A DNA stretch of 64,000 bases from contig NC_081543.1 of the NCBI RefSeq assembly GCF_901000735.1, forward strand, positions 19,319,970-19,383,969, read 5' to 3'. The stretch comes from Corylus avellana. Lineage: Eukaryota > Streptophyta > Magnoliopsida > Fagales > Betulaceae. Below the pieces are notes generated by a model. The model saw nothing but the letters and a program-made list of their open reading frames with translations. It made no database searches and had not been told where the DNA came from. The translations under genes were made by a program, and so were the position numbers. Shown here in pieces: positions 1 to 12,600 of the stretch (within the stretch, counting starts at the first letter, position 1; each line of letters starts with the position of its first letter).

Positions 1-39
1 TTTTAAGAGATGTTCTAACTTGTGAACATTTTTCCTTGG

Positions 40-205
40 AAGAAAAAAGAGGTGGCCATGAGCCACCCCATAGGTGGTTTGGGGTTGCCTGCAAGCCACC
101 CCAAACCCCCAAGCGGTGGCCGCAAGCCACCCCAGGAGTGGGCAAACCACCCCTTGCCCACCCTGAGGTGGCAGCCCCACCACTGGCCACCCCTTCAATT
201 TTTTT
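40..205. repeat. GC-rich ggtggcc/ggccacc repeat cluster
   Basis: The stretch is packed with ggtggcc, gccaccccand their complements in both orientations, in a region otherwise AT-rich. It can fold back on itself and is followed by a T-run. It resembles the body of a MITE or other short interspersed repeat, but I see no clear ends. Small open frames here are side effects of the low-complexity sequence. Confidence 0.5.
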
Positions 206-440
206 TTTTAGATTTAATTTTTAAATCAAATTAATAAAAAATTATTATGCTAACATGGCAAAGTGCTGCATTTTGATTGGGACTAACGGGCGTTACAAAA
301 ATTTAACAGTGGAAATTTATTTGCATTTCGATTAACCTAATGAGTAAATAATCTAAAAAAAAAAAAAAAAAACTTAGGAATTTTACAGGTTTGGCAGGTT
401 GACTTAGGGATTTGTAATATATTTACCCTTAAAAATAAAA

Positions 441-3400
441 TAAAAAATTTAAAGATTCAAACGTTTATCTTTGCATTTTTTTTTTGTTTTTTTTTTAAAC
501 AATGCTATTTTTGGAATTTTGACAAGATTTAATGAAGAATCCTAATAGAATGGGTAATTAAAATAAATTGAAAGTTCGATACCCGTAATTGAGAATTTTT
601 AAACTTTGTGGGGGAGAGGGGTAGTGTCAAAACTAGTGGAAGTTCAAGAGTATTTTCTAAAATTTTCCCTTATTTTATTTGTATCAAACAAGCATACTTT
701 ATACCCACATAAATACTCTAAGAGTATTGTGAAGCTATAAATAGAATGTTTGGAAATGGAATATTGCATCGTGTAAATTTTATAAGCGCATGCCTATAAA
801 AATTAATGATTAAATTACATCGTATGACGTGTCATTGATGTTGACTTTTTGTCAAGTAAAAATTATCAATAATAAAATTACCACTTGTAATAGAACGAAT
901 TTTTGTAAGATATGGCTATATTGAGGGTGTCAAACTACAAGGAATACGTTGGCGTTGTTATTAAGCTTGTCAAGATAAAAAATATCTCAATTCAAAGAAG
1001 ATTGTTTTTATTTATAAACTAAATGTATAAAAGTAGAAGTAAAGCAAATTGCAATGGGAAAAAGAATAGGGGATTGACTTTACCACTATCTACATAACAA
1101 TGTTCAATCATATTTTAACAAGGGAAATTCATTATATGCATGATAAGACTTGTGTCACTCGAGTACTCAAGAAAATACAATTATTAAGAAATAAGTATAA
1201 TCCATCTTCAGGTGGTACAAACCGTTTGCCTAACCTTTAGATTTGGTACGGTCCGTCTTCCCTAGGAAGACATGTGCTTTTGGCCAGTATAGTGCTACAG
1301 CTAGAGTTGCTAGAAAGGATAAAGATTGCTCAAGTAGACCCATGTGAGATCTACACAAAGCCATTGTATTTATTATGGATAACCTACTATTTTAAAAGGA
1401 TTGAGTGTAAACCCAAGTGATTTATGAATATTTTAAAAGAGATTTGTTGATGGGTTGGATTTTTTCTGAGATAGGTTGGAACTTTAACATTAAGATCGTG
1501 TATGGAGGTCTAGTATATGCTTAGAACAATGATAGGAGTTATATTAGGACCTTAGATCATGTTAGCATAGATAAAATTATGACCTTTTTAGAAAATGGAG
1601 CTTTTGCTAGACCACTGATCGATCAATCGATGATTGATGAGGCAACAGTCGATCACTACCTCCAACAATTGATTAGTGCTCCAGCAAAAAGACCATTTTG
1701 TCCAATTTTAGGTTTAGAAGCGTTCTAGATTAGACAAAAGACTAATGATTATGCAGATTTTGAAGTTGGAGAGTTCAAAACGTTTATCAAGGAGACTTGT
1801 ACTAACAAGGTGATTAAAACTCACTTGGATACTCGTTATTATACTTTTTATGCCATGTCTATTTTATGTATCAAACATACATTCTTATTACTCACATGAA
1901 ATACATTTTCGTATAATTGTGAACTCTATTTTTGTGTAAACAGGTGATGGGAAAAGGAAATGATGCATCGTGTGAGTTTATAAAAGCATGCATACATGTA
2001 AAAGATAATGGCTAATTGCATCGTATGATATGGTATTCCATGTATGGATGACAACCATAGGCTTACCATTATATGGGTTACATTCAATGGTCCATAGATT
2101 TACGTTTATTGTTGTTGGCCTTATATCCAATAGTTTATAGGTGACCGGTGTAGCCATGTACAATGGTGGTTAGAAATTGTGGCACTACTAGTGGTGTGGA
2201 TTACCAGAGGTTAGACTCGATTGGGTCACTAGTGGTGGTTTGCTATCGTGCTTCACTGGGCACCTACTTTGTACTATAGGTCCCAAGAGACAACGCAAAC
2301 CCTACTTAGAAGAGGTTAAGACCTCTAGTAGACCATATAAAATTTAACTATGACATGTTCATATAAAATATCATATATTACATCTATATTGCATTAGCAT
2401 GATTTTGTACCTTGTCAATGGACAAAAATCATGTTGCATAGTATAGCACGTAAATTATTATTTTTGTTGTAATTTAACTAAGTTCACAATATGATAACTT
2501 GTTCTCCCTATGTATTTTACTCCCTAAGTGAGGTTTCTTAGTGAGTAAGATTCCCATAAATGAGAGAGAGAGAAAAAAAAAAAAAAAATGGAGGTTGTAT
2601 GCCACGTGAAAGAAGATTTTAAAAGAAAAAGCTGCTTTGATGTGGTGCATGAAAAATTATCAGATAACCAAACGATATTGGGGAAGACTTCTCACGCACC
2701 TTTCAGAAGGGAAAACACTTTTTTTTCGAAAAGAATATTTGAAAAAACTCTATACTTAAAACACTTTACCAATCCTTTATATTTTCGGGTTTTCTTTTTA
2801 TAAACTAACAAGTGTTCTAAAAAAGTTCACCAAACATAGATAAATTTTTTTTTTCCAGGTAAAAAAATAGAGGGGTAACAAAAGACTTGCATGCACTCTC
2901 TCAAGGTGGATCAAATCATAACCTAATTCAAGGTCGGTGGGTTGGAACTAATAAATAACACAAGTCACAATCCCTTAGTATCACGTCCGTAGAGATTTAA
3001 ACCCATGTTCTCACCTCATCAAACCCCATGGGAGTAATCTTTGTCACAACACGAATCGCTTGAAATAGGATCGTCTTCAGTACGAATGAACTAAAGAGTA
3101 GTCAATCATTTATAGTTGAAGGACATTTTTGTCATTTTACTTTCTTTTTTTTTTTTTCTTTTTTTGACAAAAGTACCTCTCAACCGTAAAGAGCCGGCTC
3201 CTCTCCGGTGAACAAGAGAGGATCCAAATGTCAATCTCTCGTGTGATGAGCAATAATTAAATTTGAAACCAATCCCTTCAAGAGAACTGACTCGATCCTT
3301 ATCTGCAATTCGGACAAAATGCAAGTCCTTCATTGGTCTCACAATAAGTTTGATAAAGATAAAAGGACGTCAGCATTGTCAAAATGGAAAGAAAGGCCCC

Positions 3401-4693
3401 TGCTGTGAATGGTCAAATTTATTGAGAAATAAACTTAAACTCTCGGTCTTTTAATAAATATGGTCTGCTGTACAATATGTTGATCTCAGCTTTAATGATT
3501 ATCTTTTGACGAACCACATGAAAAGATGCGTGTGGTTATCTCAAACTCATTCGGTGGAGAGGTTCTCATGTTGGACTGAAGTTTAAAGAAAGACTCTCCT
3601 TTTCATGGATGTTGACATTTTCATGTCGTTTTGCTGAAAACAAACGCACATCATCTGAAAATTCCATTGGGGTCACCATTCAGAGGAAGGAGCAAGAAGA
3701 GCTAGCTGTACAAGACGACAAGAATCATTCCAACATGAGCACGTGGCATGTTTTAGGAGCTGCCATTTGTTCCCAAAGGAACCAATTCTGAAACGACAAT
3801 TTAGGAAGCTTTGTGCCAAGGCAATCGCATAGTTTCCGCACTCCTCCAGAGGCTTAAATTGTCGTTAACATTGCCAGTTTCCCACCACAGATTTCTCCAA
3901 AGAATCTTTCTGCTATCAGACAAACAGCTTAGAAAGCGTTGAATATGTTAATGATGATGAATCATTCAAAAGCCCCCTTATCATGTCAACCTCCAATATC
4001 CTCAAGGAACCAATGCCAGCCATGCCGACTTTAACTGTAAATGTTTTGAACAAAATGCATTGTCCTATGTGAATCTGAATTCTGAAGGTACCACATGTAC
4101 ATCCACAACTGAATTGCTAATAATTTTTGAGTAATACTTTGAAAGACTCCATGTTGTGAGATTTAGGTGGCTATTTGGCGAGTAGCCACGTAGTCAGACA
4201 AGTGGGTCTTATATGGAATCTTTCACATTATCTGTTCCATTTGCAAGCGATTCGAGCACGTATTTTCAAGATTCCGAGACATCTTAGGAATATTGTTCAT
4301 AGGGGATAACCTTTGGAGTTAGCAGTTACTTCCAGCTTTGAAATTGCTAATCAAAAAGTTCCTTTCATACCATGATATATACAACGGCCGACAAACGCAG
4401 AAGAGATGTTGATATTTAGTCTCCAGTCAAACATGTGAAACCACATCAAAAAGGGTATATACCAGTATTTATACCATTGGAGCAAAATCTTAGAGAGAAT
4501 ATGAATGGAATACAACCACCATTCTAGTTCTATCCTTAACCATTTCAAGTTACGTACTGTTGAGATTATCTCAGCTCACAGAATTCATAAAATATCTTAA
4601 CCCCCATTATTACTCTGTTCTAGAGTTTTGCTGAAGATTTTTCATATCACGGAACTACAATGTTTTTTTTTTTTTTTTTTTGACATTAATGGC
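441..4693. other. Gene-free AT-rich stretch downstream of the METTL25-like gene
   Basis: No open frame here resembles a protein I know. It contains scattered T and A runs (for example 4661-4680) and a diverged direct repeat listed separately. Confidence 0.6.
672..2042. repeat. Diverged direct repeat, possible decayed LTR pair
   Basis: About 170 bp at 672-840 matches 1860-2042 in order: gtatcaaac, a catac run, cac(a)taaa(t)ac, then tgcatcgtgt, ttataa, gcatgc and catcgtatga. The copies are well diverged. The 1-kb interval between them has no recognisable retrotransposon protein, so a decayed LTR element is only one explanation. Confidence 0.35.
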
Positions 4694-4853
4694 GTTAGTG
4701 ACAAGACATCAGATTTACCATATTTAAACTATGTATATGAGTTTATTAACTCAATGAAGTTCAATTCATTGGAGTTAGTGACAAGACATCAGATTTACCA
4801 TATTTAAACTATGTATATGAGTTTATTAACTCAATGAAGTTCAATTCATTGAC
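4694..4853. repeat. 80-bp tandem duplication, two copies
   Basis: The block starting gttagtgacaagacatcag (4694-4773) is repeated directly at 4774-4853 with virtually no change. The first copy follows a long T-run. No coding meaning is seen. Confidence 0.9.
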
Positions 4854-4936
4854 GCTCACGACATGTAAACACACTCCAATTTTCAAGATACACAATAAAG
4901 ACTGGGAGTCCAATGCATTGTGTTATGTATTCAATT

Positions 4937-5320
4937 GGAAAAAGTCTACATACTCTTTTTTAAGTTACCACATAATTGATAATGTTTTTCTCAAACTTTT
5001 AACTGGGACAATGTCTACCTAATGACAAAAATACCCTTAATAAAATAAATCTTTATTTTTTTAAAAACATTAAAAAAAAAATAAAAACCAAGGTTTTAAT
5101 TTCTTCTCTTTCCTTAAAGATTTTTTTTTTTTTTTTTCAAATTTATTAGAGTATTTTGTCTTAACGACAAAAAATTTAGGATATTTTTGTCTTATTACTA
5201 GCCTTGAAGGGACACTGTCAAATTCACAATAATTTAGGGAGAACATTGTCCTACTTAAAAGTTTGGGAGATACATTACTAATTTGATGGTAGTTTGAGAG
5301 AAGGTATGTAGATTTTTTCC
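4937..5320. mobile_element. MITE with long terminal inverted repeats
   Basis: The left end reads ggaaaaagtctacatac and continues through caatgt. The complement of the right end reads ggaaaaaatctacatac and stays alignable for about 60-80 bp. The flanks attcaatt and attcaaatt look like an imperfect target duplication. The centre is AT-rich and non-coding. The long TIRs suggest a Mutator-like or foldback family. A related half-copy lies near 50572-50790. Confidence 0.75.
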
Positions 5321-6943
5321 ATTCAAATTCAACATTTTGATTTGTATTTACTTCCAAAGAACAATCATGTTGTATCGATTAGCCCATTTCATTAGTCAGA
5401 TTCTAACAAAGTGGTTATGCAAACATTGCAATACCGATTATAATTGTTAAATCATAAATTGTCCCAAAAACTTAAGTTAATAGGAAAGAGGGAATTTAAT
5501 CAAGATATTCTGCACAAAAAACAAATTAAATATTGTAACACTTTTCCTCGTGTAAATCCAAATTCTCTCTTAATAAGGGGATTAAACAAGTAGAATATTC
5601 ATTAACGACCATTATTCTGAATATTTGAGCTCAAGGCCATTATTATTCTTATACAAAGTAAATCACTAATTAACCTAAAAGTTTATCCGAGTAGAAAATG
5701 ATGGATTTAATCATTTAATTAACATATTCTAATAATAATCATATCAAAATTCTAAATCAATCCTACATTTTTACTCTTTATAATTCCCAAGAGAACCCCA
5801 ATAACTCACATTCTTTGGACTATAACCTCTATGGGCGTTCAAGTAAGAACATCCTTCTTGGGACTATTTCCCTCCTACATTGGCTTTTCAGTTACCAAGA
5901 CTAAATGAAAATTAATACAAACACTTGAGTTGACTGAACCTCATATTACATGGTTTGTTGATCCACTCTTCTTTTGTTCAATTAACCTTTAGAAAAGCAC
6001 AAACATACATAGGTTCAGAGATAACTAAATTTACTTTAGATTATTACAGACAGTGAAACATAAGTAAATATGGTAACCAGATGAATGTTTCTTAATAGTG
6101 AGCCTTTGGTTCTAGAAAACATTGAGAGTGAAGAGAATAGGTGAAAGAGACCTCCAATCCAAGTTACAAAGATGCATAGGGCAAGATTTTCCAAGCATCA
6201 AGAGAATCTGAACTAGCACCCCTTAAAAAACGATATTAACTCCAATCTTCCATAATGATCATCACTTGAGTATCACATATACTTCTAAAACGGAGAATGT
6301 TTTATGTCAGAAATGTATTACTGCACTACTTACTACGTTTGGACATGTAATGGACACAGCTCAAACTAATCTACTACTATCTTCAGTACCAAAAAGCCTC
6401 AAATAGTGTTGAATGGAATATATATATATATATAGTCTGCAGAAGTATATTAGGATACATTGTAAATACCCTTTTTCTGCTGATTATACATTAAGTTTTA
6501 AACTACAATAGAATGGGTTGTAACAAGTTAAGGAACGAATCTTGATACCAATATTAATATTCAAAAGTATGATGTACACTACAGAAAAACCCTTGAGCTT
6601 CGATTTTGAACTACTTTCTGGAAATCTATAATTGAATCGCACTTCACATATTCTGACAACAAGTTGAAAGGACCCTGCCCAAGAATAAAGCAGACAGGAG
6701 GAGAAAAAAATTGATCAGATGATATTAACAGTACTTGATTAAGTCTCACAGAGAAACTATTGACACCAAAGCACCAAGGGTCAAGTCGATTAATAAGATA
6801 AGTGATAATTTACAAAAAAAAAAAAAAATTTAAAAATTTAAAAAATCAAACATACAGACACACAAGGGAAGGGAGGGGGGGGACTGAGCAAATTTTACCT
6901 TTTCACTTTGCAGAGTCCTTTTTATCCTCTTCTGGCTAAGGTT
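5321..6943. other. Gene-free 3' flank of the METTL25-like gene
   Basis: AT-rich with an (AT)n run near 6419-6434 and no supported coding sequence. The 3' UTR and polyadenylation site should lie in its right part, but I could not place them. Confidence 0.5.
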
Positions 6944-7138
6944 TCATATTTGTGTGATATTCCTTTTTGCAATTATGGCTACATTCCTTGGGGATACCTC
7001 TGGATCAAAAATAGGTAGCATGGTCACTTCCAGTGAACTGCCTTGTTCTTGGAGGAACAGTAATCGATCGAGCAGAAGAAAAGTTTCCAAAAGAGGCCCC
7101 ATAGCTGCTCGAAGAGACCAGTAAGGCCCTATGAGTTC
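6944..7138 (-). CDS. METTL25: METTL25-like, last exon and stop codon
   Basis: Encodes 64 residues, [20 protein letters not shown] through [13 protein letters not shown] to [17 protein letters not shown], then TGA at 6944-6946. The acceptor is catacag. The conserved GPYWSLRA and SPRNVAIIA blocks form the C-terminus of the family, so the stop is natural and not a truncation. The 3' UTR must lie below 6944; I did not define its poly-A site. Confidence 0.92.
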   Translation of the reverse strand, partial: ELIGPYWSLRAAMGPLLETFLLLDRLLFLQEQGSSLEVTMLPIFDPEVSPRNVAIIAKRNITQI

Positions 7139-9592
7139 CTGTATGTGATTAGTATATAAATCAGTAGTTGTCCAGGGTTGCTCCCATGTTAAAGCATTTT
7201 CAGCAGATAAACAGTATTGCGACTTCTTAGAAAGGGCACTTTACTGGCTGTTGGTGCAACCCACCATTACATATCTTCACCCTACAATTCAAGCAATCAA
7301 ATTCCAAGGATTCTCAAACAATCAAGTCCAATGAAAAGGATTCTACGGTTTACAAGAGAATTATGATCTGTAACTAAAATCAAACATCTTATGCTATGTT
7401 GTATTACAGTAATTTATGATACACCACATTATAAAAACTTGTGGTAAGTCCTCTTAGAGTGATGAAGTGTCGATTAACATGGACCTACAAATAGTTAACA
7501 AAATCCTCAATTATATGGAACTACAAGTAGCCAATTATAGTAAATTATTTATTGAAGGTTTATCCAGAAACTTTAATGCAAGGATGTAGGCTCTTCCTAT
7601 TAATTTTCTTTTTAATGCAGTTTCTTTTCCTTTTCTTTCCTTTTTCTTTTCTCCTCTGGAATGACGGAAGAGCTTTGTTTTTGAAATTAAATTGTGCTGA
7701 TTCTTTTACAAGTTAATATGTAGTAGAAAAAGCCCAAAAAATGGGGTGCAACTAGTAATGTGTACTATATAGGAGCATATGGAGTGCAACTAGTTGTTCC
7801 TTTGCACATAATGCAAAAGAACAACGTTCTAAATCTCTCCACTATGATAACTTTCAAAGTGTTCCTTCCAACAAGCCAACAGAACTTCAGCCACCATGCT
7901 AGGCTAAGCCACATCACCCCCAAACAAACAAACCACAGGATGAGTGTAGCAAAAATAGTAGTATAAAGCCCCTTCCATTCATGGGCATCAACTGTGGATA
8001 CCAATATGCATTTGGAATGTAATATACCAATTTATTATATCAACACAGACAACACATAAACATCATGAGCAAGACTATGAAATGGTAGGCTTTCCAATAA
8101 AAGATGTAGTCTAGTATCTTTTTAAGCCATAACCAGAACATAATGCATTCAAGATGCAATAGTAAGTACTAGGCGATTGAAGTAACCTACAGCAAATGGC
8201 TCTGCTTCCTTCCATATGTCATGCAAATCTATATCGGTCAAAGCTTTGAGACCAAGACGACATAATCCAGACTGGCTGTACTTCTCAAAAAGTGCATATG
8301 ACTCAACAGATTTAGGCCCTTCACATCTTGTAATCTTACTGAAAGAAATTCCATGAGATGAGGCATCTGTGTCCATTGCCAAGCCAGAGTTTTCATCTGC
8401 ATCATATTTAAATTAGTTCACAGGTACTCCCCATCATCGTAACAATAAGCCTAGCTATAAACATTTCAAGCTATGACACTCCACAAAATTCAACGAAGCT
8501 GTTTGATTGTCCATTGCTTAGAGAACTTTGCTGTTGATATGATTTTTGTTGGGCTAACAGTTCAGTTTAGTCTCTTCCTGTCATATGATCGCATTTCCCT
8601 TCTTTTTTTTTCTTAGAATAAGTTATTTTCCCCTTTGGTACTGGGTGAGGCTGAGACGAAGCAAGAGAGAAGGAGCAAGAGAGAGTGATCAATTTCAACT
8701 GGAATTCTGATAGACCTTCGAAACCTGTGCTGAACCCATCATTTACCTGTTTCTGGATCTGTTTGGTCAATATTTGGGCAATTTTCTTTCCTGTTTGAAT
8801 GCAAGTATGGGTCTGTAATTGGTTTATGATGCAACGAAGACTCCACTTTCCTCTGCTGTCGGCGACGCAAAGCCTTTCCTTGTCGACCGATACAAGGACT
8901 TGTTATCATGACTTCAGGATAATATTTACAAAGAACCTTCAGGAGAAAAAAACAAGAAAATGTAATTTGCAATAGAGAGGATGCAACCAACTTACAAAGA
9001 TAGCATACATAAGAAAACTGCACTTTCTTCAAAAAAAAAAAATAGAAGGAACAGAAAATAGATCACATAAATTGCACTTTCTCCAAGCGCCAATGGATGC
9101 TTGTAGCACCATGTTCAAAATATTTTCTAATAAACGAGTGCCGGATAAGAAGCGAATGCTGCCAGTACAACAATGGCATTCACATTAAATGACAACCACT
9201 AGCATTTGGCTCATCAAACATCAAGGCTACCACAAGTTTCCTAGTGTAACACAAGAAGACATACAAACTGAAAGATTAAGTTAAATTGACAGTATTCCAA
9301 ATAAACTGAAAAGACAGACAGGCAATTGAGACTAAAATTGGACACCTTTTGAATCTGTTTAGTCAAATTTCAAGTTTTTTTTATCATTAACACCCCAACT
9401 TTGTTTCTCTGGATGTGATCATCCACTTGCAAGATTGTTTAATATAATTACTTTCTTTGAAGCAAGGAACTTCACATGCAAATAATATAAAAAGTAAAGT
9501 ACCCATCCTACAAGAAAAGTAGACATTTAGTAAGAAGTATGTGTTTGTGTTACTGAGCATGTGCATATTTGTGTATAGGTGTATATATGTAA

Positions 9593-9642
<50 letters not shown>

Positions 9643-12600
9643 TTGTACTATGTATTTACATACACAAACAGAAATCTGAGAAAAACATACTCATGAGATA
9701 CTCAAGCTATAATGCTTTTACCAACAAATTAGATTCAAGAACAAGACTTAAGAGAAATATCATTAGAACAATAGTGATCAAGGTATGCAGCAAGCAGAAG
9801 TCACAACAAAAACACTTCAAAAGAGATTTAAACAAACAGGCAATAATACTAAATATGAGTTGACTTCAAAGATGTTTATTTTGGAAAAGGAGAAAAAAAT
9901 ATTGTGGACATGCTTCTTAGATATGATTTCAACTTCCAATAATTAAAAATCTTCATATCCTTCTCTCTTTCTGCTATGTCATATCGGTGGTTTGCAATTG
10001 AAAATCCAAGCAAATCCAAACAAAATTTTCTGATGTTTACATTCTCATCAAATCAGCCTATTGACATCAAGTTCATCAGATTGCACAGGATAATCTGATT
10101 TTTCATTTAAATGACAAGTAGCCTTCAAAGATCTAATAAAAATGATTTGGACTGATAATCTTGGCCCTATATAATTAACAGGTCTAATCCTTCTGCGCTC
10201 TTTTTCTTAAACTCAAATTAAAGTTTCCAACTCTATAGTCTAAAGGATCAACTTCAAGCAAGTTTTTAGCATGACTCAAGGAATCACTAGCTGTATATGT
10301 GCTATACCCTAAAGAACTAGTTAATACTACAATGTCCCAGTACCAAATGATGTTACTAAATTGGCTTGCACTTCATTTGTCATGACACGAGGAAGTGTTT
10401 GCCATATCTACATTATATCCCAAAATGATTAGTCATAGTTATGATTGGAGCTTTTTAAAATTACTAATAAAATTCATAAAGCGGAGGTCACTAGTTCAAA
10501 TTTCCCCTTTCCTACTTGTGTGGACATGTCAAAAACAAAAAAGTTAACCCCAAGAGGTTGGCTCAGTGGTTGGATAGCCTAGGACTTTGAGTACAAATTG
10601 CTTCTTGGGGCCATCGAACTGCCCCTTAAATTAACTGAAGTACACTTGCGGAAAACTCCTTGCCAAAGGCATGTACACCCCGGGATTAATCGAAGCAAAG
10701 CTCCAAATACAATCCATATATATATATATATATAATAAAAATCCAGTTACACATAGTACACAACCAATGTGAGACTTTACACCTATGCAACACCTTTACA
10801 ATCCATCCACCCAATACAGAACTTAGCATACCTTCAAGGTCCAGAGTGTCACTTTTTTCCCCATGCATAATGAATAAGTTGCACTCCCAAAATTAATCAT
10901 TAATCGATCTTGTATGTGTGTAAAGATTGCACATCTACTTGGAATAAAGTTTTGTGCAGAATGATACTCGGTGCTCATCAGTGCTCCCTAAAATATACAT
11001 AAGTTCTGCAAATTGGACTAAAAGTCTTTCTCTAATGCTGACTTTCCTGGGCTCATTGAAGTCGTTGCCCACTAAGACCTATAAAATTACAATTTAAGTG
11101 ATTTACAAAAAGAGTACTTCATTATACTAATGATTAGCTCATAATTTGATTAGGAGATATGTTTTTTCAACCACCTAGTTCTCAGAACAAAAGGGTAGGA
11201 GCATTTAAAGACTATGGGAACTTACCTATATTTTTTAAAGAACCTCAAGGAACCTTATCGAAATTAGCACCACAAAGACTCAATGAGCTCTAGTTCAAGA
11301 GGCATATCCTCCCTTATATGTACACACGGTATAGGGCCTGTTTATGGGTTTAAAATCCAACAGGTGCCTGTGTTACTATCCAATCAAAAGAATTAACACC
11401 TTACAGAACGTAAATGAATTAGCACTACTTAAATATTGAATGTCAAGAAAAGAAAAATCATAACTCGTGAATTATAAAACTTATCCGAATTTCCTAATAT
11501 TATAAAAGCAGCTTTGCATAAGATCCAAGCTTTCCAGTTTGAATTTCTCAAAGTATCTTGTCATGACAATTGAGACATAAAGTGCAATGGTTCAGAAAAA
11601 TCAAAGTGAGGAAATATGAAGTGGCAACAACGCTGAACCAGTTACAGGGAAATTTAAGATTAAATGAGTTACTAATGCGCACATATACCCACCAAGGCAT
11701 TATGCATGTCAGTTTATATTTTAAGTCATTCTCATCAGTAAAAACTATTAGTAACGTTATGAATGCATAAATACTGACAGCAAAAACGTAAATCCCAGAT
11801 AACACAACAATTGTTCATCACTTAAGGAGGAAAATATTTAAAAGCATTGTTCTCAATGTGGAAGTCCTTTTTTCATAGCATGGAAGCCTCTTGATCAGGT
11901 GAAAGTGTTTCACAGTATTGTAGAGTTTGCATGAAAACTTTGAGGGAAAGAGGCTCGTAATCTTATACGTAACCTACCTCACATTTATTACTTAGGTTGC
12001 AAAATATATCAAACTGACCAAAATACCCATATAACAAATTCTCAACAAACTCTTCTAACACTTCTCAAGCTGACGCATATATATCAAGCAAACCCAACTT
12101 GGAACAAATAAACTCTAACCAATTACGACACAAATTCTGTAAACATGTTAGCTAATTGGTCTCCTAACTTCACAAATGGTGTAAATATTTTTTTTTTTTT
12201 GATAAGTAAAGATATATTTATCAAAGGCGCAGAGGGGCGCAACCCTAGTACACCGGGAGTATACAAGAGAGCGACTAAGAAAGAGAAAGAGAGGAAGAAA
12301 ATCTAATAAGAAAATCTTGGAAGCTGATCACTATAGGCGCAAGCCAACCAGCAGTCCAAGTGAAGAGGGTGTACAAGAAAAAGTGAATAAGCTCCTCTAA
12401 ATTCCTGGCCGAATCCTCAAAATTTCTTGCGTTTCTCTCGTTCCAAATGCACCACATGAGGCAAAGAGGGACCATCTTCCACACAACGGCACTGCTAGTT
12501 TTACCACCCGTCCACCAAGAATCGAACATCGCCTTAACGCTGCCCGGCATAGCCCAACACAAACCAAACCGAGTGAAAATGGCGTTCCATAAGGAGCGCG

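Larger units (their letters stand above)
8937..11918. other. Unoccupied right-hand part of the 36-kb intron, exon-8 side
   Basis: Ordinary AT-rich intron sequence with simple repeats and SINE material listed separately. No coding exon or protein relic was recognised. Confidence 0.55.

Noticed and set aside
8149..8382. Independent small 77-codon gene
   Set aside because: It is exon 9 of the METTL25-like gene read through into the intron. The true donor is at 8190.
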